Shown here one piece after another: positions 1 through 5,828 of a DNA stretch of 6,316 nucleotides (the first letter of the stretch is position 1; each line of letters opens with the position of its first letter). Both the position numbers and the translations under genes were made by a program. Origin of the DNA: JAAZIN01 sp033809435 (GTDB lineage Bacteria; Bacillota; Dethiobacteria; DTU022); the NCBI GenBank assembly GCA_033809435.1, contig JAPXLS010000133.1, positions 1 through 6,316 on the forward strand, written 5' to 3'. Under the pieces are notes generated by a model. It was not told the DNA's origin. It saw nothing but the letters and a program-made list of their open reading frames with translations, and made no database searches.

Positions 1-1
1 T

Positions 2-2896
2 GATCCCTGCTCTGTAACGCTGCTCAGCGAGCCCCTTTCAAGAAATACCGCGCCGGCGATTGGCCTGGCCGCCTGGTACCTGGCGGAGCGCGCCGGTGAA
101 GGCGGGGTCATGGCGGTCCTGCCCTCGGATCACTTCATTCCGGCGGGGGCAGAATATCTCGAACTGCTTTCGCGGGGGGAGGCGGCGGCCCGGAAATACG
201 GGCTGGTCACATTCGGTATTGCGCCGCAATATCCGGAGACAGGCTACGGCTATATCCGCCGCGGCCGGCAGCTGGACAGCAGCGGCGCCTCCGCGGTGGA
301 GTGTTTTGTGGAAAAACCCGATGCAAGGCAGGCCGCAGCATACCTGGAAGAGGGATCCTTTCTGTGGAACAGCGGCATGTTTGTATTCCGGCTGGGAGCA
401 CTCATGGAGGCCTACCGCCGCCACCTGCCCGACATGGCCGCCGCTTTTGAGGGGATGGATTTTTCCGATGAGGGTTCGATCAGTGCAGCCTACTCCGGCA
501 TGGCGTCCATTTCCATTGACTACGGAATCATGGAGAAGGCCGCAGGTGTGGCGGTGATTCCGGCAGAGATCGCCTGGAGCGATGTGGGCAGCTTTGAGGC
601 TTACTACAACATCTCTCCCAAAGACGATTCAGACAACTGCTGTGAGGGGCGGACCCTGCTGGTTGACACCTGCGGCAGCCTGGTGCTGGCGGGCTCGCGC
701 CTTGTCGGCGCCATCGGGCTGAAGGATATGGCCGTGGTGGAGACAGGCGACGCCCTGCTGGTTTGTCCGCTGCAGCGCTCCCAGGAAGTAAGGGAGCTGG
801 CTGCGGCTCTGGAGCAGGGCGGCCACCGTGAATTTTTGCATCACCGTACCGTGTACCGCCCCTGGGGCAGCTTTACCTCGCTGGAAACGGGCGAGGGATA
901 CCAGGTGAAGAGGCTCACCGTTGAACCGGGAAGGCGTCTCAGCCTGCAGAGCCATCGCCACCGTTCGGAAAACTGGGTCATTGTCCGGGGAGAGGCGCTG
1001 GTCACGGTGGGGGAGAAAGAGCTCCCGCTGCGGAAGGGCGAGACTGTATTCATTCCCGCCGGGGCCAGGCACCGTCTGGAAAACAGGAGCGATGGGTTGC
1101 TGGAGGTGATCGAAGTGCAAAACGGCAGCTACCTTGGTGAAGATGATATCGTCCGCTATGAAGATGATTTTGGCCGGATTGCCGGCGGGGGGGGGCTTGA
1201 TCCTGGAAAGAACTATTCCAGATGGCTGGACAACCCCTCACTTGATCCGGAGATCCGCCGTGAGCTCGAGGACATGTCCGGCGACGAGGCCCTGATAAAT
1301 GCCTCCTTCAGCGTGGAACTGGCCTTCGGGACGGGCGGGATGCGCGGCATTATCGGCGCCGGCCTGAGCCGGATGAACCGCTATACCGTGCGGCGGGCCA
1401 CGCAAGGGCTGGCCGATTACATCAACAGCCTGGGCCTCGAAGCGAGGGCAAAAAAAGTGGCCATCGCCTATGATACCCGCCGTTTTTCCCGCGAGTTTTC
1501 CATGGATGCAGCACTGACCCTGGCAGCCAACGGGATTACCGCGCTCCTTTTTGACGGCGTCCGCCCCACACCGCAGCTATCCTTTGCCCTGCGCGAGCTC
1601 GGCTGTGCTGCCGGCATCGTGATCACAGCCAGTCATAACCCGCCCCAGTACAACGGGTACAAGGTTTACGGTCCCGACGGCGGACAGGCTGTCTCCCCCT
1701 TTATTGATGAAGTCTCCGCCGCCATTTCAAAGGTGGATCTCTTTGATGATGTCAGGAGCATGAGCCTTGAAAAGGCGGAAAAAGCCGGCCTGCTGCGGTT
1801 TATCGGTCCGGAAATGGACCGTGCTTACCGCGGCGCCGTCAAATCGCTCTCTCTGTACAGGCCCGGGACAAGGCTGAAAGTGGTCTATACGCCGTTGCAC
1901 GGTGCCGGGGCCGCTCATATTCCCCACCTGCTGAAGGAGAGCGGCTACATTGACCTGCTCCTGGTGGAAGAGCAGATGGTCCCGGATCCGCAATTCAGCA
2001 CCGTGGATACGCCCAATCCGGAGGATCCGGCGGCTTTCGAAATGGCGCTGGAGCTGGCCCGCCGTGAAAAGGCCGATCTGGCCCTGGCCACCGATCCCGA
2101 CGGTGATCGGGCCGGCTGCGCCGTCCGCAGCGTTGACGGGACCTATCGCTATCTGAACGGCAACGAGATCGGAGCGCTGCTGCTGGACTACCTGCTGGGA
2201 CGGCTGGATGAAAAAGGAGCGCTGCCGTCCAATGCAGTCATGCTTAAAACAATAGTCACCGGCGACCTGGGAAAAAAGGTGGCCGGTGCCTACGGCGTCA
2301 AGACCATGGAGACCCTCACCGGTTTCAAATACATCGGCGAGAAAATGAAAGAGTTTGAAGAGACAGGTGAATACAGGTTCGTCTTCGGGTATGAAGAGAG
2401 CTACGGTTTTCTGGCGGGCAACTTTGGACGGGACAAGGACGCCGTGGGTGCGGCCTTGCTCATAGCCGAGATGGCGGCATACCACAAGGAAAAGGGGCGG
2501 ACCCTGCTGCAAGCCCTGGATCAGCTTTCACAAAAGTACGGTTACTTCCGCGAGGAGCTGGTCTCCATGGGACTGCGGGATATGAAGAAAGCGGGGGAGA
2601 CCATGCGATCATGTGAAAAACTTCCACCGGAGCTGGCGGGTGAGCGTATCGTTGAAAAGCGCGATTACAGCCTGCGTAAGAGTTGGGATCTGCTCACCGG
2701 GAAGGAGCGCCCCCTGGAGCTGCCCCGTTCCGAGGTTCTCTTTTACCGGCTGGAGAGCGGCGCCTGGTTCTGCATCCGGCCCTCGGGCACCGAACCGAAA
2801 ATAAAGCTTTATTTCTCGGTCAGCGCTGCCGGACCGCGGGAAGCGGAAGCCAGGCTGCATGCGCTCAAAAAAGAAGTCCTGGCCCATATCGAGTAG
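2..2896 (+). CDS. manC: ManC (GDP-mannose pyrophosphorylase + isomerase cupin) fused to PgcA-type phosphohexomutase, 5' partial
   Basis: The frame is open from base 2 to the TAG at 2894-2896 (964 visible residues). The N-terminus, including the nucleotide-binding GGSGTRLWPLS-type loop (roughly 100 residues), lies outside the window. Visible residues 1-270 are the guanylyltransferase: EPLSRNTAPAI (10-20), LPSDH, FVEKPD (102-107), WNSGMF (122-127), DYGIMEKA (173-180), WSDVGSF (192-198). Residues 283-391 are the type II mannose-6-phosphate isomerase cupin, with YRPWGSF and the metal-site motif QSHRHRSENW (316-325). From about residue 402 a full PgcA-like mutase follows: FGTGGMRG, phosphoserine loop TASHNPPQYNGY (Ser 544), metal loop DPDGDR (698-703), sugar loop GYEESYGFL (796-804), phosphate loop RPSGTEPKIK (926-935). 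Known family roles give Fru-6-P to Man-6-P, Man-6-P to Man-1-P, and Man-1-P plus GTP to GDP-mannose, in the cytoplasm. The mutase could instead act on glucose phosphates. The ManC/mutase join sits on a nine-G run, so two separate genes remain possible. The domain calls are firm; the single-polypeptide call is less so. Confidence 0.9.
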   Translation, partial: DPCSVTLLSEPLSRNTAPAIGLAAWYLAERAGEGGVMAVLPSDHFIPAGAEYLELLSRGEAAARKYGLVTFGIAPQYPETGYGYIRRGRQLDSSGASAVECFVEKPDARQAAAYLEEGSFLWNSGMFVFRLGALMEAYRRHLPDMAAAFEGMDFSDEGSISAAYSGMASISIDYGIMEKAAGVAVIPAEIAWSDVGSFEAYYNISPKDDSDNCCEGRTLLVDTCGSLVLAGSRLVGAIGLKDMAVVETGDALLVCPLQRSQEVRELAAALEQGGHREFLHHRTVYRPWGSFTSLETGEGYQVKRLTVEPGRRLSLQSHRHRSENWVIVRGEALVTVGEKELPLRKGETVFIPAGARHRLENRSDGLLEVIEVQNGSYLGEDDIVRYEDDFGRIAGGGGLDPGKNYSRWLDNPSLDPEIRRELEDMSGDEALINASFSVELAFGTGGMRGIIGAGLSRMNRYTVRRATQGLADYINSLGLEARAKKVAIAYDTRRFSREFSMDAALTLAANGITALLFDGVRPTPQLSFALRELGCAAGIVITASHNPPQYNGYKVYGPDGGQAVSPFIDEVSAAISKVDLFDDVRSMSLEKAEKAGLLRFIGPEMDRAYRGAVKSLSLYRPGTRLKVVYTPLHGAGAAHIPHLLKESGYIDLLLVEEQMVPDPQFSTVDTPNPEDPAAFEMALELARREKADLALATDPDGDRAGCAVRSVDGTYRYLNGNEIGALLLDYLLGRLDEKGALPSNAVMLKTIVTGDLGKKVAGAYGVKTMETLTGFKYIGEKMKEFEETGEYRFVFGYEESYGFLAGNFGRDKDAVGAALLIAEMAAYHKEKGRTLLQALDQLSQKYGYFREELVSMGLRDMKKAGETMRSCEKLPPELAGERIVEKRDYSLRKSWDLLTGKERPLELPRSEVLFYRLESGAWFCIRPSGTEPKIKLYFSVSAAGPREAEARLHALKKEVLAHIE
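1187..1195 (+). repeat. Nine-G homopolymer at the ManC/mutase junction
   Basis: A run of nine G encodes Gly-Gly-Gly, three residues past the usual ManC C-terminal motif (GEDDIVRYEDDFGRI). With nine G the frame continues into the mutase. With ten G, ManC would end at the TGA at 1198-1200, close to the family's normal length. The mutase would then be in frame with ATGs at 1143, 1158 and 1164, overlapping manC by about 43 nt from 1158. With eight G, a junk tail would run to the TGA at 1293-1295. No good Shine-Dalgarno sits before those ATGs, which weakens the two-gene model. The tract is directly visible; its meaning (true linker, slippage site or read error) is undecided. Confidence 0.85.
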
Positions 2897-3060
2897 GGCG
2901 GCCCCTGTGGCTGCCTGCAGTGCAAGCCGGTCGCAGCAAATCGTCACCCCCCATCTCTGGGGGCGGCGCTTGTGGTCGCCCTGATCCCTTTTCGGCGAAG
3001 GGGCCGGCTTCCACCCCGGCCCGGATGAGTCAAAGTCTGCCGTCCCCCTGACCCATAGAG
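2897..3060 (+). other. GC-rich intergenic stretch with short hairpins, no gene seen
   Basis: This region after the mutase stop has no credible coding frame. It holds several small inverted repeats: CCCCC 2948-2952 with GGGGG 2959-2963, CCCTT 2986-2990 with AAGGG 2998-3002, and a perfect 7-bp GGGCCGG 3001-3007 with CCGGCCC 3016-3022. None is followed by a T-tract, so none reads as a standard intrinsic terminator. It may be a structured 3' untranslated region or a weak or factor-dependent stop. Confidence 0.4.
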
Positions 3061-3099
3061 GAAGGAAATACCATAGACAAACCCCAAATTTTATAGTAG

Positions 3100-3138
3100 T
3101 GTTAAAGATGTTAAGTAAATGTTATCTGGGCTTAACAT
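3100..3138 (+). promoter_or_regulatory. WalR-like direct repeats upstream of the M23 peptidase gene
   Basis: In an AT-rich stretch, TGTTAA (3109-3114) and TGTTAT (3120-3125) are separated by 5 nt. This fits the published WalR (YycF) consensus TGTWAH-N5-TGTWAH exactly. A third TGTTAA lies at 3100-3105. An inverted copy (TTAACA, 3132-3137) makes an 8-bp dyad, ATGTTAAG 3108-3115 with CTTAACAT 3131-3138. WalR is known in Bacillota to control murein hydrolases, including M23 enzymes, which suits the gene 65 nt downstream. PhoP, which reads TTAACA-like repeats, is an alternative. No convincing -35/-10 pair is visible here, so the promoter itself is not placed. Confidence 0.4.
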
Positions 3139-3189
3139 TCTAAATGCCTTTGCAATGTGAAGGCCACTCTTATCTGTCAGGGGGTTGTT

Positions 3190-4551
3190 GTGGAGATGCC
3201 GGATTCATCATCGCAAAAAGAACCGAAAACCGCTCTTCTTGCGCGAAATCCTCTTTACAGAGAGCTGATCAAACTGCAGCGCCGGCTCAAGGGCAAAACA
3301 CTGCACTGGTCGCTGTACCTGCTCTGCTCCTGCCTGGTGCTGGGAGGTCTGTTGCAGCTACATAACTATCTGTACAGCCACCTTTATGCCGTCAGGATGG
3401 ATGGTATCGAAATCGGCCTGGCGCGGGATCCCGGTGAGGTGGAGCAGCTCCTTGAGGAGCTGACCTGCAGATGCAGCTCCTTCTACCAAATGGAGATCTA
3501 TCCTGCACAGGAGATTACCCTGGACCGGGAATTTCGCCCCGACGAAAGGGCAGATATTCAGGCTCTCAGAGAAGGGTTGATGCAGCGGCTGAGCTTTCTC
3601 ACCGATGCGGTAATGGTCACCATTGACGGTGCGCCGGTGGCCCCGGTATCCACGATGGGCGGGGTGGAACGGGTTGCCGAGGAACTGTGCTCCGCCTTTG
3701 TCAGCGAGGATGAAGGTGTGGAGCTGCTGGATGTGAAACTGATTGAGGAGATCGCCGGTGAAGAATGCACCGTTCCCCCGGAACAGGTATACAGCCCGGA
3801 GCGGATAGCCTCCGTTCTGGTGGAGCAGGAGCCTGATCCGGGCCTGCTTCTCGCCTCCCGGGAGATGATCGTATCCCGGTACGGCAGAAGTGTGCTCGAA
3901 CGGGGAAGCGGTCCCTCCGTACCCGAGGTGCATGTGCAAAGTGTGGAAAAGATCACTGTTGAAGAGCGAATCCCCTGCGATACTACATACATCTCCTCGG
4001 ACAAGATCTATCTTGGCGAAAGCAGGGTCGTCTCCGAAGGGGTCGACGGCCTGCGGGAGGCTACATACAGGATTACCCGTGAAAATGGGGTGGAGATGGC
4101 GCGGGAGACCCTTTCCAGCAAGGTCATCGCCGAACCGGAAGCCCGGGTGGTGGAGCGGGGGACACTGCGAAAATTCGCCTGGCCCGTGGCGGGAGGCGGC
4201 AGAATATCGCAGCGGTACCATGCCGGTCACAGGGCTATAGATATCGCCGCACCGATGAACACCCCGGTACTTGCTGCAGAGAGCGGAGTCGTGGTGGTTA
4301 ACGGATGGGGCTCCTCCCAGGGAAATTACATCGTGATCAATCACGGCGCCTATTACACCCTGTACCTGCATAACAATGCCAACCTTGTCTCCGTGGGCCA
4401 AAGAGTATCCCGCGGGCAGACCATAGCCCGCCTCGGATCAACGGGACATTCCACCGGGCCCCACCTGCACTTCGAGATCCGGCGCAGCATCGGTTCCAGC
4501 TGGAGCGGCTGGTATATTCACCCGGCCATAAACCCGCTTCAATATTTCTAG
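3190..4551 (+). CDS. Membrane-anchored G5-domain M23 metallopeptidase (murein hydrolase)
   Basis: The predicted protein has 453 residues from GTG 3190. AGGGGG (3179-3184) lies 5 nt upstream of that codon. ATG 3196 and an upstream GTG 3157 (464 residues, no ribosome site) are alternatives. A short basic cytoplasmic tail (RELIKLQRRLKGK) precedes one membrane segment at about 40-62, with the rest outside. Residues 65-245 are an unassigned acidic region. Residues about 246-325 form a G5 domain (EKITVEERIP through EPEARVVERGT), a module thought to bind cell-wall sugars. Residues about 330-430 are a peptidase M23 (LytM/lysostaphin-like) domain, with zinc motifs HRAID (H347, D351) and HLH (H425, H427) and a further conserved H394. 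It most likely cleaves peptide cross-bridges of peptidoglycan at the outer membrane face. No LysM motif was recognised between anchor and G5. The gene stands alone, with a possible WalR box before it and a terminator after it. Because all zinc ligands are present, an active enzyme is more likely than a degenerate activator. Confidence 0.92.
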   Translation: MEMPDSSSQKEPKTALLARNPLYRELIKLQRRLKGKTLHWSLYLLCSCLVLGGLLQLHNYLYSHLYAVRMDGIEIGLARDPGEVEQLLEELTCRCSSFYQMEIYPAQEITLDREFRPDERADIQALREGLMQRLSFLTDAVMVTIDGAPVAPVSTMGGVERVAEELCSAFVSEDEGVELLDVKLIEEIAGEECTVPPEQVYSPERIASVLVEQEPDPGLLLASREMIVSRYGRSVLERGSGPSVPEVHVQSVEKITVEERIPCDTTYISSDKIYLGESRVVSEGVDGLREATYRITRENGVEMARETLSSKVIAEPEARVVERGTLRKFAWPVAGGGRISQRYHAGHRAIDIAAPMNTPVLAAESGVVVVNGWGSSQGNYIVINHGAYYTLYLHNNANLVSVGQRVSRGQTIARLGSTGHSTGPHLHFEIRRSIGSSWSGWYIHPAINPLQYF

Positions 4552-4578
4552 CTAAAGCAAGCGCAGCGCAAGTCCAGG

Positions 4579-4607
4579 CCGCTCCTCCGGGAGCGGTTTT
4601 TTTCTTT
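4579..4607 (+). terminator. Rho-independent terminator of the M23 peptidase gene
   Basis: A perfect 7-bp stem, CCGCTCC (4579-4585) with GGAGCGG (4590-4596), closes a TCCG tetraloop. Seven T follow directly (4597-4603), then CTTTT. It lies 28 nt after the TAG at 4549-4551. It separates the peptidase gene from the downstream promoter and operon. Confidence 0.93.
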
Positions 4608-4684
4608 TATACCGGCCTGCCGCCGGCGGGGGCGCTCCCGCTCTCTTCATGCCCCGGGACAGCTAAAAAGTTTTAAATATGGTG

Positions 4685-4713
4685 TTGACAGGGGAGCGAC
4701 CATGCTGTATTAT
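4685..4713 (+). promoter_or_regulatory. Sigma-A-type promoter of the GntR/ABC operon
   Basis: The -35 box TTGACA (4685-4690) is perfect consensus. A 17-nt spacer leads to the -10 box TATTAT (4708-4713), five of six consensus. The start site is expected near 4719-4721, inside the operator palindrome. That leaves a leader of about 39 nt before ATG 4759. The position also rules out the upstream ATG at 4702 as the regulator's start. Confidence 0.85.
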
Positions 4714-4741
4714 TGTATTAGGCGCCTAATACAGCAATACA
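4706..4741 (+). promoter_or_regulatory. Nested palindromic operator, probable autoregulatory site of the GntR repressor
   Basis: The core is a perfect 20-bp palindrome at 4714-4733 (TGTATTAGGC and its complement). Flanking half-sites TGTATTA (4706-4712) and CAATACA (4735-4741) share the same centre, between 4723 and 4724. Together they form a 36-bp dyad in which 16 of 18 symmetric pairs match. Tandem half-sites are 8 bp apart on each side. The dyad covers the -10 box and the predicted start site, so a bound repressor would block RNA polymerase. YtrA-type GntR proteins are known to bind inverted repeats of this GTA/TAC type upstream of their own operons. Binding by the adjacent gene product is inferred. 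Confidence 0.8.
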
Positions 4742-4758
4742 CCGAGAGGAGTGGTGCA

Positions 4759-5130
4759 ATGACCTGGGAGTTAAGCTCGGATCGCCCCATATATGCCCAG
4801 CTCATTGAGCAGTTGGAGCTGAAGATCTGTGCGGGCAAGTACCCGCCCGGTTCACGAATGCCCCCGGTCAGGGAGCTGGCCCGGGAGGCCTCGGTCAACC
4901 CCAATACCATGCAGCGGGCCCTGGCGGGGCTGGAGGAAGAGGGTTTGCTCCATACCCACCGCACAAGCGGCAGATTTGTCACTGAGGATGAAAAATTGGT
5001 CATGCAGGTCAAGAACAGGCTGGTTCGGGAGCATATCAGGGAATTTATGGATAAAATGTTGCGGCTGGGGTTCGATCATGAGGAGATCAAGGCAGCCCTG
5101 TCCGCGATGATGAAGGAGGAGAAAGAATGA
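4759..5130 (+). CDS. YtrA-type GntR family transcriptional regulator
   Basis: The predicted protein has 123 residues. ATG 4759 is chosen because AGGAG (4747-4751, within GAGAGGAG) lies 7 nt before it and the in-frame ATG 4702 lies upstream of the -10 box. Residues about 10-75 are a GntR winged helix-turn-helix: PIYAQLIEQL, the PPGSRMPPVREL turn, recognition helix VNPNTMQRAL (47-56), and wing GLLHTHRTSGRFV (62-74). The short C-terminal part (about 80-123) is two predicted helices with no ligand-binding FCD or UTRA domain. That layout is typical of the YtrA subfamily, whose members usually repress an adjacent ABC transporter operon and are relieved by envelope stress such as cell-wall antibiotics in B. 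subtilis. The stop overlaps the ATPase start as ATGA. The natural inducer cannot be read from the sequence. Confidence 0.93.
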   Translation: MTWELSSDRPIYAQLIEQLELKICAGKYPPGSRMPPVRELAREASVNPNTMQRALAGLEEEGLLHTHRTSGRFVTEDEKLVMQVKNRLVREHIREFMDKMLRLGFDHEEIKAALSAMMKEEKE

Positions 5131-5828
5131 GCGAGGCAATCCTTGAATGCAGGGATCTGACAAAAACGTTCGGCTATATTGCCGCAGTCAACGGGGTGAC
5201 GCTGAGCATACCGCGCGGCAGCATTGTGGGGCTGCTGGGCCCCAATGCCAGCGGCAAGACCACCTTTCTCAAGATCTGCAACAAGCTGCTCAGGCCCAGC
5301 AGCGGGGAAATATTGATCGCGGGGCGCGAGCCGGGAGTGGAAAGCAAAAAGATTGTCTCTTACCTTCCAGAGAAGCAGTATCTGAATGACTGGATGAGGG
5401 TCTGCGATATCATCGACTTTTTTGGTGATTTCTACGCCGATTTCAACAGGGAAAAAGCTTACGGCATGCTGCAAAAGCTCAACCTGAACCCGAAAGACCG
5501 CATGAAGACCATGTCCCGGGGGACCAGGGAAAAGGTGCAGCTCATCCTGGTCATGAGCCGCGAGGCGCAGCTCTACCTGCTGGATGAGCCCATCGGAGGC
5601 GTTGACCCCGCCGCCCGCGATTATATCCTGGATATCATTCTGGAAAACTACAATCCCGAGGCAACGGTCCTTCTTTCGACTCACCTCATCGCCGATATCG
5701 AAAGGGTCCTGGAACAGATTATTTTCCTCAAGGAAGGACGGGTGGTTCTCAACAAAACCGTGGACCGGATCCGCGAGGAAAGCGGAAAATCTGTTGATTC
5801 TCTTTTCAGGGAGGTATTCAAATGCTAG
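5127..5828 (+). CDS. ABC transporter ATP-binding protein (YtrB-like)
   Basis: The predicted protein has 233 residues, the usual length for a single ATPase subunit. ATG 5127 overlaps the regulator stop by 4 nt. AAGGAGG (5113-5119) lies 7 nt upstream. Motifs in order are Walker A GPNASGKTT (38-46; Ala replaces the common second Gly but the GxxxxGKT core is kept), YLPEK (79-83) where many ATPases have a Q-loop glutamine, the divergent signature MSRGTREK (129-136) in place of LSGGQ, Walker B LYLLDEP (149-155), D-loop GGVD (157-160) and H-loop STH (H186). This pattern fits the ATPases of the YtrB/ABC-2 export type that occur beside YtrA-like regulators. It would act on the inner membrane face, powering the permease encoded next. 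The substrate is unknown; export or envelope defence is the likelier role because no substrate-binding protein is seen. Confidence 0.93.
   Translation: MSEAILECRDLTKTFGYIAAVNGVTLSIPRGSIVGLLGPNASGKTTFLKICNKLLRPSSGEILIAGREPGVESKKIVSYLPEKQYLNDWMRVCDIIDFFGDFYADFNREKAYGMLQKLNLNPKDRMKTMSRGTREKVQLILVMSREAQLYLLDEPIGGVDPAARDYILDIILENYNPEATVLLSTHLIADIERVLEQIIFLKEGRVVLNKTVDRIREESGKSVDSLFREVFKC

Noticed and set aside
1450..1456. Seven-A run in the mutase as a possible slippage site
   Set aside because: The same frame encodes conserved mutase sequence on both sides, and no alternative product of interest arises. It is treated as an ordinary Lys-Lys stretch.
1727..2512. 261-residue open frame on the minus strand
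   Set aside because: It lies wholly antisense to the mutase domain, which has all its catalytic motifs. The translation shows no recognisable domain and reflects GC-rich codon use opposite a real gene.
3092..3097. TATAGT as a -10 box for the peptidase gene
   Set aside because: No -35-like hexamer lies 16-18 nt upstream, and the WalR-like repeats would then sit downstream of the start site.
3157..3189. Upstream GTG start for the M23 peptidase
   Set aside because: No Shine-Dalgarno precedes GTG 3157, whereas AGGGGG is well placed for GTG 3190. The extra 11 residues add nothing recognisable. It is not fully excluded.
3358..4401. 347-residue open frame on the minus strand
   Set aside because: It is antisense to the G5/M23 gene, whose motifs are clear. 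No domain or convincing ribosome site supports the reverse reading.
4626..4641. Second hairpin (GCGGG/CCCGC) after the terminator
   Set aside because: It has only a 5-bp stem and no T-tract. The perfect hairpin with seven T just upstream already explains termination.
4702..4758. N-terminal extension of the GntR regulator from ATG 4702
   Set aside because: The ATG lies upstream of the -10 box at 4708-4713, and the extension would translate the operator. ATG 4759 has a strong ribosome site and aligns with the start of the GntR fold.
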